A DNA stretch of 18,212 nucleotides from positions 1 through 18,212 of the forward strand of contig JASCIV010000499.1 in the NCBI GenBank assembly GCA_030374735.1, written 5' to 3'. The first letter of the stretch is position 1. Each line of letters begins with the position of its first letter. Source of the DNA: Gracilaria caudata (Eukaryota; Rhodophyta; Florideophyceae; Gracilariales; Gracilariaceae). The notes under the pieces were generated by a model. That model was given only the letters and a program-made list of their open reading frames with translations, did no database searches and was not told the origin of the DNA. Shown one piece after another: positions 9,201 through 16,565 of this stretch. The translations under genes were made by a program, and so were the position numbers.

Positions 9201-9825
9201 TATGCTTGATATCTTTACACCACCGCCAAAGATTCTTTCCACACACATTTTGTACAGCCTTGGCGTCACTTGCTCGAAGAAATTCATTCACTATTTGAAC
9301 TGAGGAGCTTCCTAGTCTCCACTTGGCGCACTTTCCGGTGGTGCATGGTCGAAGTAATGAAATGATCTCCTTACATGTAGCGGGTTGCAATTTCCCATCG
9401 TAGGCTCGCACAAGCGCAGCACACGCTGTTACAGTTCCAATCGCACGTTCCCTCTCGCCGCCGGTGTAATCAGCCTCGAAAGATCCGTTGTTTCCATATA
9501 GAGTCAAAATGGAGGAGATCATCATTTGCTCTGTGGCCTTCGGCTCAGCGCTTTGCAATGTTCTTATAAAGGCTATTAGCGCGATGGAAAGGTTTATACG
9601 CGTTTGATTCCTGGAAACTGAAACGCCATTAAGAAGACGATTTAGAACATATTTTGCAGCACCTGTTTTGATGGAAACGCCATCGGAAAACGAAGCAGAA
9701 ACGATTGCGTCGACTGCTTTCTTCTTCTCGGGGACAGTTTGAGCCTTGCGGGCCTTGTCAAAAGCTGAAAGCTGTTGGGGAGAAAGCGGCAGCTTCCGAG
9801 AAAGCTGGCGGGGAGCAGGTGACAT
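6235..9825 (-). CDS. POL5: POL5/MYBBP1A-like nucleolar protein
   Basis: This 1196-residue protein resembles the DNA polymerase V (Pol5)/Myb-binding protein 1A family. Despite the name, these are armadillo-like nucleolar proteins that work in rDNA transcription and ribosome assembly. The best signature is near the N terminus: residues 59-87 (YVLNRLLNGVSVSRNQTRINL and on) fit the family pattern in which a YxLxRLxxG-SR segment is followed by R-x-x-x-S/A-L. Residues ~755-835 are a long Asp/Glu/Ser tract, then 'DEDPAVLEELDKRL', where family members carry an acidic stretch before the next helical block. The C terminus (KKVVSKKRKLK) is a basic nuclear/nucleolar targeting type. The rest is helical without catalytic motifs. 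The start is the first ATG after an in-frame stop at 9841-9843. The frame is uninterrupted. The assignment rests on pattern resemblance; overall divergence is high. Confidence 0.82.
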   Translation of the reverse strand: MSPAPRQLSRKLPLSPQQLSAFDKARKAQTVPEKKKAVDAIVSASFSDGVSIKTGAAKYVLNRLLNGVSVSRNQTRINLSIALIAFIRTLQSAEPKATEQMMISSILTLYGNNGSFEADYTGGERERAIGTVTACAALVRAYDGKLQPATCKEIISLLRPCTTGKCAKWRLGSSSVQIVNEFLRASDAKAVQNVCGKNLWRWCKDIKHTDDGLCLVLTLLQLNIASQSAVEQIYPDLDSVAKALSSTFKTGFSSCSGYGEGADVVPLPWKLALNYAFSADGQKHLGGVEKFWRRVVGQGLIHFGKSMEKKALALGLVHLAVPYIGDESSFAMVFDSSLSHLLGNHSLRRSPPTNVEVTKDINSAATLRHVHHSVSLLGEAVINKAIDASSKETPSSLLQWFVLWAVRNQNMAHVMSLTKLDSMLGRVEAEEIRSLFCVMVNEFAFPKNQTSQSGVRATRIQTFEFVLKLANRLPSLLNDIVRIFFFYAVVDDSCYQSPMVSKEEQLKLDSYKAPSNVSLVCNSFPALSAPLSLETAHAVFAKLIRFISKGHNKGHQATWISFGYNHLKLILSWKWIKPRTQHDLEDEDQGEGKASETQNILERLVEPVLLNLSEAHRNVQKGFVDAIQLLSKFAGLALLTPFRDSNKQVIDRLRMFCVFATRELFQISSLLKKDDMGVASNRGVENGETERQPDAIERLTKLLCEICKRSGAIPHHMTLTVIAEMGSSLDDRVVAVLFDAMEEVLQTDRNQADAQEHDDSDESEEEGEDPTTFEENDSDEFNSDMQVDEGGREGTQRDVPFLDQNQESADDNLVEAASGEEGSSDSDIDMDVDDEDPAVLEELDKRLVTHMKLVLQEKNASIRGKREPEAKFQITRRILNVIEEVAKNLRLRLSTNKDDGRTGIVFLDLQCRLYEFAMSETRPEGQFLKNVCGIISKHMLLPLSLLQEKVADKETACHIADRFLSSLSTCDILKPLSDLEIQTISKSAACIVGVAALSSDNDYEQFMARYQNLMKVMLTTNSIMKPKMFSSFLNKAPSLSLSLFPTVCESLETAQRTRNQIGMASIIILQLAELTEEQNSIPIGKRKAFWVSFSQFLQRECEAEFKGWALGGIENIIRVVHFGCTRHFMVVSDSHKETLLAVVKAKVPQKRQHRFRKLLDSASTKVKLIEVTEKDSLCNDDEDQAKKVVSKKRKLK

Positions 9826-9890
9826 TGGAGATTTCCGAGTTTACCAAGGTTCGATACGAGCTATATGGTAGCGAAGTGCGATGTGCTTTC

Positions 9891-9929
9891 TTTGAGGGGT
9901 ATCCGAATTGCTTCAGTAAACACCTCAAA
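9891..9929. repeat. Inverted repeat upstream of POL5
   Basis: TTTGAGGGGT (9891-9900) and ACACCTCAAA (9920-9929) are complementary at 9 of 10 positions with a 19-nt loop. It sits about 65-105 bp before the POL5 start codon, so it lies in the promoter or the 5' UTR. Function unknown. Confidence 0.45.
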
Positions 9930-10013
9930 AATTCTTTGCCGCTCTAGAGGACATTGATAGACCCGTAAACGAAGTTGATGAACAGAATTTCTGAGCAGGT
10001 TTAGAGGCCCCGA

Positions 10014-10046
10014 CTGTGGTCTCGAATCTGTGGTCTCGAATCTGTG
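10014..10046. repeat. 14-bp tandem duplication
   Basis: CTGTGGTCTCGAAT is present twice back to back (10014-10027 and 10028-10041), followed by a partial third copy, CTGTG. The two copies are identical, which suggests a recent slippage duplication. Confidence 0.85.
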
Positions 10047-10188
10047 AGCTGCTTAAACTGAAGTAGAGAGCGTATGAAATGAGTTTAGCTTTTCACGGAC
10101 GTCTACTAGTAGAATGCTTCCTACATTGCCTTCTCGTAGTCAAAATGAAAAAAGGAGCGTCCATCCTCGCGCCGTCGTTCGCAGGTGC

Positions 10189-10212
10189 TTTTTTTTTTTT
10201 TAATATTTTTTT
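10189..10212. repeat. Poly(T) tract, T13 and T7
   Basis: A run of 13 T is followed by AATA and a run of 7 T. Poly(dA:dT) tracts often exclude nucleosomes near eukaryotic promoters; this one lies about 365 bp upstream of the POL5 start. It could equally be a 3' flanking feature of the hydroxylase gene. Confidence 0.8.
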
Positions 10213-10578
10213 ATTGACTTGAGCGGTTCTAAAATAAGCAAAGGCATCCTTTTACCAAGGGTGTCCAATGTTTTTGTGTGTGTCGTCCGGAACATCAAAA
10301 CCTGGCGAAGCATTGCTCTTCACCGTTTTGTTCATAGTGCGCTGGATGGAGGACGGCACTGTTGTGTTGCACGAAGACACCAACGGCCGCTGAGTCTGGC
10401 CTGCTGAAAATCTTCGCAATTGCACCAGAAAACTTGCTCAGCTGCGTTGTCCTGACCGCTGCCGAAACCTTTCCGAGACGATAAGCCTACAAGGCTTTGT
10501 GGATCGTGAGCAATGACAATCGTTTGAGAGCATACCAGAAAAGCTACGTCGCGATAGGCATACAACCGAAAAGAACGT

Positions 10579-10584
10579 TTTATT
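10579..10584 (-). terminator. AATAAA poly(A) signal of the hydroxylase gene
   Basis: A canonical AATAAA on the minus strand begins 43 nt past the TAG stop of the fatty acid 2-hydroxylase gene, a normal distance for a compact 3' UTR. Confidence 0.55.
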
Positions 10585-10627
10585 GAAAACGGAGATGAAG
10601 TGAGTCACATGTGCTTAGTACGCATGG

Positions 10628-11704
10628 CTATTCTGCTGTCTCAGATATAGTTTTGAAGATGTAGTCAAAGAGAGGATTCGAGATACCAAAATTGACCGAG
10701 TGTTGAAAGTAATGGTGGTACACATGTCTTTTCTTTTGTCGCTTGAGAAAAGAGTTTCGCGGCACAGCGTGGTGAATCCAGAAGTGAGTCATATCATAAA
10801 CAAGGTATCCAACGGCAAAGCCCAGCAACCATGGATACCCGAAATTGACACCAAACAATCGCGGTGCCAGAAACCAGATGGGCGACCCAACCAGCAACGC
10901 TGGCACCGGAGGGAACACTAATCTGTCAAAGTCCATAGGTGTGATATGATGATGACCGTGAATCAAAAAGTGAAAGATATTGGCGTAGTATCCAGTGGTG
11001 CGCATATGGAACACGAAGCGATGCAGGGTGTACTCGAAAAGCAACCACCCAATAAATCCCAACCCAAACATGGCCGCAAAAGTGAGCATTGAAAAGTTGG
11101 TGACACCACCAATAAGATATATGTAGTGCACAATTTCCAAAGCCATCACAGGCAGCCAGAAAACGAGTGGCACGTACCACGGACACTTTGTCAGACCTTC
11201 GATGGTATCGTTAGTGAACATCTTAACGGTGTGGTCAGTGGTAGGAAATGAATGGATCCATCGATGATACTTGTCACCGAGCATACCAACCTGGTGCAGA
11301 ATGGGTTTGTCCCAATGAACCAGTTGCTCACCCGTGACAGGATCTGTATTTCCGTCAATCACTTCCTCACCATTTGCGCCGGCCAGCTGTCCAATCTTGT
11401 ACTTGGAGAGCATCTTGTAGGCAAATGGGGAGTGTTTGTGGCTGCCAGGTTGGTCGCCGCTCATTGCGTCGGTCACGTCGGTACCAAGCTTATCGTGCAG
11501 GATGTCGGCACCTCCTGGATGCGACTCGAGGAACAGAGTGATGTCGTACACATTGCCCTTGTATATCACCCATGCGTCGTTTGGGGCGGCATGATGCGAT
11601 ACGACTTTGCTGGTGAGTGCATAACCCACAGCGCTGCTTGAGGCGTTGTCTGTCTGCGCGTGGTTTCCTCGCTTACGTTTCCTCAAAGTTTCCGACTGAC
11701 ACAT
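10628..11704 (-). CDS. FA2H: Fatty acid 2-hydroxylase (cytochrome b5-fused)
   Basis: This ER membrane di-iron enzyme (FA2H/Scs7 family) 2-hydroxylates very-long-chain fatty acids of ceramides and sphingolipids using O2 and electrons from its own b5 domain. I use the first ATG (11702-11704, context CACCATGT), giving 358 residues; the frame stays open upstream only to a GTG. Residues ~32-107 are cytochrome b5, with HPGG at 62-65 supplying one haem ligand (H62) and H89 or H91 the other. Residues ~175-352 are the hydroxylase domain: hydrophobic segments and the complete histidine set H228/H233 (HRFVFH), H249/H252/H253 (HGHHH), H307/H311/H312 and H327/H330/H331, then GISNPLFDYIF at the C terminus. 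Land-plant FAH enzymes lack the b5 domain, so this fits animals, fungi and many protists. It is divergent to the GT61 gene. Confidence 0.96.
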   Translation of the reverse strand: MCQSETLRKRKRGNHAQTDNASSSAVGYALTSKVVSHHAAPNDAWVIYKGNVYDITLFLESHPGGADILHDKLGTDVTDAMSGDQPGSHKHSPFAYKMLSKYKIGQLAGANGEEVIDGNTDPVTGEQLVHWDKPILHQVGMLGDKYHRWIHSFPTTDHTVKMFTNDTIEGLTKCPWYVPLVFWLPVMALEIVHYIYLIGGVTNFSMLTFAAMFGLGFIGWLLFEYTLHRFVFHMRTTGYYANIFHFLIHGHHHITPMDFDRLVFPPVPALLVGSPIWFLAPRLFGVNFGYPWLLGFAVGYLVYDMTHFWIHHAVPRNSFLKRQKKRHVYHHYFQHSVNFGISNPLFDYIFKTISETAE

Positions 11705-13030
11705 GGTGCACGGAGGAAGAGGGAAGAGGCGAGTTTGTTGGGCGCGACCAGCAGAAGCGGAGATGGATGAGACCGAGATGAAGCAGCAGGCAAGTGCCGT
11801 GGAGTGGTGTCGCTGTGAACAGTGACGCTGACGTTGAGGTGCCACGTTGTACGTTCAAAAACGGGACAGTCTTCGTATTGGCCGGCAGATGCCTGTTCGG
11901 GAATGCGCGCACCTGCAGGAGGAGAACCATTGGTCAGATTACAGAGCAACACTTGGCAGCCCCTGATTCGCGGGTGTGTCTATGCTAGTAGTTCGGCACT
12001 CCTGTGGTGCTCTCCGTCGTTTTCGCTTGGGCCGTTACGGGGTTGAGCAATGCGATGCCGCTGTTCGCGGTTGCGCATTGCATTCGGTGCCCAGTGTTAA
12101 AGGGATACGATCCGAGATTCTCCGCACCATTGTACCGAACCCGCCGCCGCGGCCATGGCACTTCCATGGTGCATCACAAATTGCAAATTAGTCGTCCGAA
12201 CAGAGATGCTGGCCTTCACCTGTGAAGCAATACACAACTCTGCCCAGTTTCATTCTTTGTCTTTATCGACCTGTTCGCTGTGACTCAAGACTCGGGCTTG
12301 AGAGCGTTATGTTTTTGTCTCGTTGGGAAACGAATTTGGTGCTGCTGCTACTACTCCCTCATCAGCTCATTCCAGACATGGCTTCCAATCTTGGAACAAG
12401 CTCAAGTGCTTCACGCTTTTTGGCCAGTTTCGATTCCAGTTTCCGCCATTATACCCAATTTGAACACTCCTGTGCTTTCAACAACGCGTACTTCAACGGC
12501 CACGTCGGTGTGTTAGGCTGGTAACTCCTTTGATGATGAGCCAGGTCAGATAAAAATCCCTTTCAACGGCGCCGTGAAACACAGTATGTGAACATTCTTG
12601 CAGGAGAGGGTGAGCCACAGCAAAATTCTCCATCATGGCCATGGCAGAAAGCCTTCTGACAGCTAGCAAGAAAAGCGTACTTCACGTCGAATTGTCAGCT
12701 TTTTACACAATACTCGAATTGGTTAGTATGCCACCCGTTCGTTCACACATTCCAGTTCGAGCCTCCTCGCAAACGGCAGCTTGTTTGCAACTTCGTATTC
12801 GTATTTGTTCCGTTGGAAGGTCCGTTGTGGCGCGCAATCGTATTAGCGTTAACGTCGAGTCAGCGTCTTCCCAATTGTTTCGCTTTGCTTTCGTCCTATG
12901 CCACGTGCTTTCCCGAACTCCCGCAATTTTCGAATCTGTGTGTCAACGGAAGGAGAGCGTTTGCAGCGCTCCGGTCCTTTTTACCGCTAGCCCTTGTCGC
13001 TTATAGCACTTGTTGTATTCTGTTTTGCAA
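11705..13030. other. 1.3-kb divergent intergenic region
   Basis: The hydroxylase (leftward) and GT61 (rightward) genes diverge from this region, so it should hold both promoters. The longest frame with an ATG (12635-13006, +, 123 codons) has no family resemblance and I do not call it a gene. It could, however, contribute a 5' exon to GT61 (see findings). The sequence holds an 8-bp-arm inverted repeat at 12047-12081 with a nested 4-bp stem, and a GC-rich patch with two CCATGG sites near 12150-12170. I recognise no TATA box. Confidence 0.55.
12047..12081. repeat. Inverted repeat, 8-bp perfect arms
   Basis: GCAATGCG (12047-12054) pairs with CGCATTGC (12074-12081). Inside the 19-nt loop, CCGC and GCGG can form a second short stem. 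It lies in the divergent promoter region. Function unknown. Confidence 0.5.
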
Positions 13031-14773
13031 ATGAGGGCAACAAAACCTAGAGCCATGAAGGGTTCGTCTTCGCATCATCTCAAGTATCGACGATGTCTAC
13101 TTGGTAGTTCGCAACTGGAAAACGCGCTGCGGTTTGCTTCTATTTTTATCATTGTCGGCGCCTTTGTTGAGTTTTCTGGCATGTCCGAGTATGTTTCGGA
13201 CAGTTACAATATTGATGAGTCTACGGGGATAGTAGCGCATGCTACAAAAAGTGGTGCAGATGCGTTTCCTATCCCCAATATCCGACGCGCGGGGTTCTCC
13301 TCGGTAACTAAACTGCAGACGGACACCGATAACCAACGCAGGATGCGAAAGAATCGCGAAAGATTACGGTTACTGTACAAGAACAGTGATCCTCAGACCC
13401 CTTTGGCCGAATACCTCAAGTTCCACAAACCAAAATCTCGCCCGGCAGAAAAGCCGTCTTTCATGTTGGAGATGTATTGGAACGATGAAAACTTTGAGGA
13501 CAAAGTTTGCCGAATTCATAATGCATGTCTTAAACGCGATGGTTCTGTTTTATTGCATCCATGGATGAAGTCTCAGAAGTACCATCTACGTGAATGCGGT
13601 GTTTTGAAAGTGGCGTACATGAAGTCTGATAAGGATTTCACTCAGGAGAATGAAGTCAATGCCGGCATGGACATCTATGGAATTCATCCAACTCGGGACC
13701 ATATTCCACATTTCCTCACCGATATTCTCCCCATGATATACGCCTCGGAAGTTCTGAGGCCAACTTCTTCTGAAATGAAGGCAAAGAGTGTTTGTGAAGC
13801 ACCAAAGAAAAGGCGCTGCGACAAGAAAATCCATAAAGACCCTTTGTATGCCGGGTTTTACACCGCTGATCGAACAGGTGACCTGCCTTTATCAGGATGG
13901 GTACCTCAACTTGCAGCCATGCTGCCTGGACGACCAATGGCACGATTCCCTAAAGAGATGTTCAATGACACTGACAAGGCATGCTTTAGATCAGTGATCG
14001 CGTACGAAATCGGAAGTCATTTACGTACCGGACGGCATTGGTACGGGAGTTCCAAGATGTTCGACGACTACGGTTTGACTAGGGCCGCAGTTTGGCGCAA
14101 CGGAAGCGGGCGATGCGAGGTTCAAATAACAATCCTGAACCGCTTCGGGTGGCAAAGTCGAGCAGGATTTTTGGTGGGGAGAGATATCGTGAACATTGAA
14201 GCTGTTACGGAAGGGATTGAGAAGCTTTTGAAAGAAGAAAAATACAAGAATCTCGAAGCAAGAGTTGCTGTTGAGTACTTTGAAAACAAATCATTTGAAG
14301 AGCAGATTGATATCATGCAGAAGGCTGACATTATTCTAGGCGTTCATGGGGCTGGACTTGGAAACCTGGTGTTTGCGCGCCAAGGCACGCCGTTTATTGA
14401 GGTACAACCATTCACATACTATGCCGGGCCGTTTGATTCGGTCTCGGCAGCTCTCTACTTACCGTACTCAAGAATTGTGGCTGAACCCGACACAAAGAAC
14501 TTCTTCAAATGCATGGAGCAAAAAGCTCATCGTCTTGGGGATGACTCTATCATTTCAACGGCTAGGGAAATGTGGAACGAAGCTGTAAAGCGGAGAAAGG
14601 AATCAGGTGATCTTAACTACTTGATGTGCCATCGATTCCATCAACCTTCTCTGGCTCCAATGAAGCTATGCGCTCGTTCGCAAAGAATGAAAATTAACGT
14701 TCATGAAACGGCTCGGAAGCTACTGGAAACAGCTCAAGAAGTGTGCGGCAGAAGAGATGAAGGCAGCGGTTGA
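13031..14773 (+). CDS. GT61-family glycosyltransferase, type II membrane protein
   Basis: This 580-residue protein matches glycosyltransferase family 61 (DUF563), the family of plant beta-1,2-xylosyltransferases, xylan arabinosyltransferases and animal EOGT. Such enzymes transfer sugars from nucleotide donors in the ER or Golgi lumen. The diagnostic C-terminal motif is at 437-445 (GVHGAGLGN), followed by 'GTPFIEVQPF'. A central ITILNRF (366-372) fits the family's beta-strand/Arg region. Residues ~33-52 are a hydrophobic signal anchor after a basic N terminus, as expected for a Golgi type II protein, and three N-glycosylation sequons (near 312, 357 and 418) fit a lumenal domain. I chose the first ATG; the frame extends only seven codons further, to a TTG after a TAG. 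The second ATG (13055) has a better context and is possible. Acceptor and donor cannot be read from sequence. Confidence 0.9.
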   Translation: MRATKPRAMKGSSSHHLKYRRCLLGSSQLENALRFASIFIIVGAFVEFSGMSEYVSDSYNIDESTGIVAHATKSGADAFPIPNIRRAGFSSVTKLQTDTDNQRRMRKNRERLRLLYKNSDPQTPLAEYLKFHKPKSRPAEKPSFMLEMYWNDENFEDKVCRIHNACLKRDGSVLLHPWMKSQKYHLRECGVLKVAYMKSDKDFTQENEVNAGMDIYGIHPTRDHIPHFLTDILPMIYASEVLRPTSSEMKAKSVCEAPKKRRCDKKIHKDPLYAGFYTADRTGDLPLSGWVPQLAAMLPGRPMARFPKEMFNDTDKACFRSVIAYEIGSHLRTGRHWYGSSKMFDDYGLTRAAVWRNGSGRCEVQITILNRFGWQSRAGFLVGRDIVNIEAVTEGIEKLLKEEKYKNLEARVAVEYFENKSFEEQIDIMQKADIILGVHGAGLGNLVFARQGTPFIEVQPFTYYAGPFDSVSAALYLPYSRIVAEPDTKNFFKCMEQKAHRLGDDSIISTAREMWNEAVKRRKESGDLNYLMCHRFHQPSLAPMKLCARSQRMKINVHETARKLLETAQEVCGRRDEGSG

Positions 14774-16565
14774 ACTCATGTTGTGCTCTTCTTCGTAAGC
14801 TGGGCCTCAGAGGCTTTACCTGAATTGGTCAGTAACAAAGATAAATTTTAAACAGTATATGACAATTTGAAGTGCACAACAGCACACAGAGTCGTCGACT
14901 ATGGGTTCACACTTCGAGGATTTCGATCAAATCGCACATATCGTACGGGATTGAATGAAGATGACCACTCCCTAACGTTCAACATGGGCATTCTACGGTC
15001 TTGGTCTTTCTGAAACGGAGCGTGGTTTCGAGTTTCTGAGAAAACAGCGCGTTAGGCCTCAAAGATGACTCGTTCGGCTGCGAAGGAGCAGAAGTAATAC
15101 CGTAGCTTGTTTTGATTTGTTTCGAATTGTAGAGAGGTAAATACGTAAACTTTATGTGAAGGCGAAGACAACTACGCAATGAGCGATACTCCGTAACATT
15201 GACATGAAGTTAGCTACGGGGATTCGGAAAGGTAGAGAGGTCTTTGGTGAGGTGTTAGCCGCTAAGCGACTTCTGTCGCGATGGCAACACGCAGGCAATT
15301 TCCAGCTCTGTTACCAACCCTTCCATATCTGCATCCCGTCATCAGCACCAGTAGCGTGACCACCCACCATCTCTGAAAATCTCTGTTCTCTTGCAACAAA
15401 GCCTAAGCTGCTCGAACTCGTTTCCTGAGTTCGATAGCCCATCTCACAAACTTGCGTCCAGGTCCTTTTTGACTGGGTACAAGCTAGTGGCATATATTCT
15501 TCCCAGGGTTAACATCGTATCTATTGCGGACTGGAGCAATGTCATTGAGCGATCAGCCTCTGTCTCATTGTTTCATGTTAACTTTGCTTCCGAAGTATTC
15601 TCGATCTACGAAGGTAGCGCTACAGCTACGAACGCGCTTCACACAAAAACTCAATAAACGGTAAATCATTCGCAACGTCTCGAAAACTGGCCAAGTCTTT
15701 GATTTCCTCACCCAGCCGAACTCTCTCTTCCAACGCTTCTTCAAGCTGGCTTTCTTTCCTCTCTAGCCCGGTTTTCTGCCGCTTGGATTTGTTTGTTCGT
15801 CTTTTGACGATCCTTTTCATCGACATCCTGGTTTGATTAAGGCCCAGGCCTAGACGTCGTCATTGATAATTGCACAGTTACCATCCCAAACTACGGTATG
15901 AGCGGACGTTAGGTTTTCTTCGTAAGTCGTTAGCCTTTCTGATCAGAACCTTTCAATAGAGATATGCAACCTAGTGATTGAAGGTTGATGTCCACATGAA
16001 GGAAGGTTTTCTTTATGCAGGAGTTCCACTGTCATAGCTATACGTGGGACACACGCCATCTCTACCCCCGTTTGGTTTGGTTTCGTTCTAGCTGGAAGAG
16101 AATGTGTGTGTATGAAATTGAATTGGTGCTGCCAGGGAGATTGGGGGTTTTCCTTCTCTCCTCGAACAACAAGAACTTAATGAGTTGTCATCCAAGTGGC
16201 CTGATAGGGTGATGGTTTGGTTAATGAAAGATTGTTTCTTTAATAAAACCACGTCCCTTGCTGAGTATTAATGGTGCGTAGGATAGTACTCTTCGAATGT
16301 TACGTGCAAGCAGATCTGAGGAGGTGCATTCACGTCGCTTCGCAAGTCCGAGCACCCCATTCGCCAAAGTAACTGCCGTTGTGAGTGGACGACTTCACGC
16401 TTCCCATTGACGCGTCTATCCTCTCCAGGTACAAGCCCCTTTCTCAAACCCTGCTCAGCAGTTCCAGGAACACTTCTCGCATGGAGTTCTTGACAATTAC
16501 TGGCAATCGTGTTTCTCGTGGATAGAACAATGCTTAGAACTTGTCTGAGACACAAGTGAAGCAGA
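14774..16565. other. 1.8-kb region without a confident gene
   Basis: Apart from the 66-codon minus-strand frame at 15626-15826 I see no supportable gene. Other frames are short, unfamiliar, or begin at non-ATG codons. Plus-strand AATAAA hexamers occur at 15653-15658 and 16242-16247, and a GATAAA lies near 14840 downstream of the GT61 stop. These may mark transcript ends but are common by chance in such sequence. No tRNA B-box-like GGTTCGANTCC was found. Confidence 0.5.
15626..15826 (-). CDS. Possible small basic/coiled-coil protein, 66 residues
   Basis: I do not recognise this protein. It starts with ATG in a good context (A at -3) and has three parts: a strongly basic N terminus (residues 4-18, mostly K/R), a charged helix with an approximate heptad pattern (a/d positions L21, L28, A31, L38, I42, L45), and a short hydrophobic end (LPFIEFL). 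A bZIP-like basic-plus-coil layout is suggested, but the position eight after Asn12 is Gly rather than the Arg/Lys required by the bZIP signature. A 3'-splice-like CAG preceded by CTTAATC lies just before the ATG, so it could also be a last exon. Chance is a real possibility at this length. Confidence 0.3.
   Translation of the reverse strand: MSMKRIVKRRTNKSKRQKTGLERKESQLEEALEERVRLGEEIKDLASFRDVANDLPFIEFLCEARS

Larger units (their letters stand above)
9826..10627. other. Spacer: POL5 promoter side and hydroxylase 3' side
   Basis: Both flanking genes run leftward, so this 802 bp must contain the 5' UTR and promoter of POL5 and the 3' UTR of the hydroxylase gene. I see no protein gene: the frames here are short and resemble nothing. 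Contents are an inverted repeat at 9891-9929, a 14-bp tandem duplication at 10014-10046, T-runs at 10189-10212, and a poly(A) signal at 10579-10584 for the upstream gene. A TATA-like ATATAG occurs about 35 bp before the POL5 ATG, which is weak evidence for a core promoter. Confidence 0.55.

Noticed and set aside
9974..10061. Box C/D snoRNA-like arrangement: TTGATGA at 9975-9981, CTGA at 9991-9994 and CTGA at 10058-10061
   Set aside because: The flanks do not pair into a terminal stem, no good C' box is seen, and such short boxes are common by chance. A tandem slippage repeat also lies inside.
12222..12524. A 100-codon plus-strand frame in the divergent spacer
   Set aside because: It opens with GTG rather than ATG, and its composition resembles no protein family.
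12635..13006. A 123-codon plus-strand frame as a gene of its own
   Set aside because: No domain, signal or family resemblance, and its cysteine/serine/arginine-rich composition looks like chance reading of promoter DNA. Only its start is discussed as a possible GT61 exon.
15375..15445. TTCGA-containing segments as a tRNA gene
   Set aside because: No matching A box, acceptor stem or anticodon arm could be built around them.
16015..16247. A 65-codon plus-strand frame followed by AATAAA 30 nt later
   Set aside because: The ATG and hexamer are suggestive, but the product has no recognisable feature and a frame of this length is expected by chance.
16268..16555. A 95-codon minus-strand frame upstream of the DUF4336 gene
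   Set aside because: It begins at TTG, has no ATG at the start and matches nothing known.
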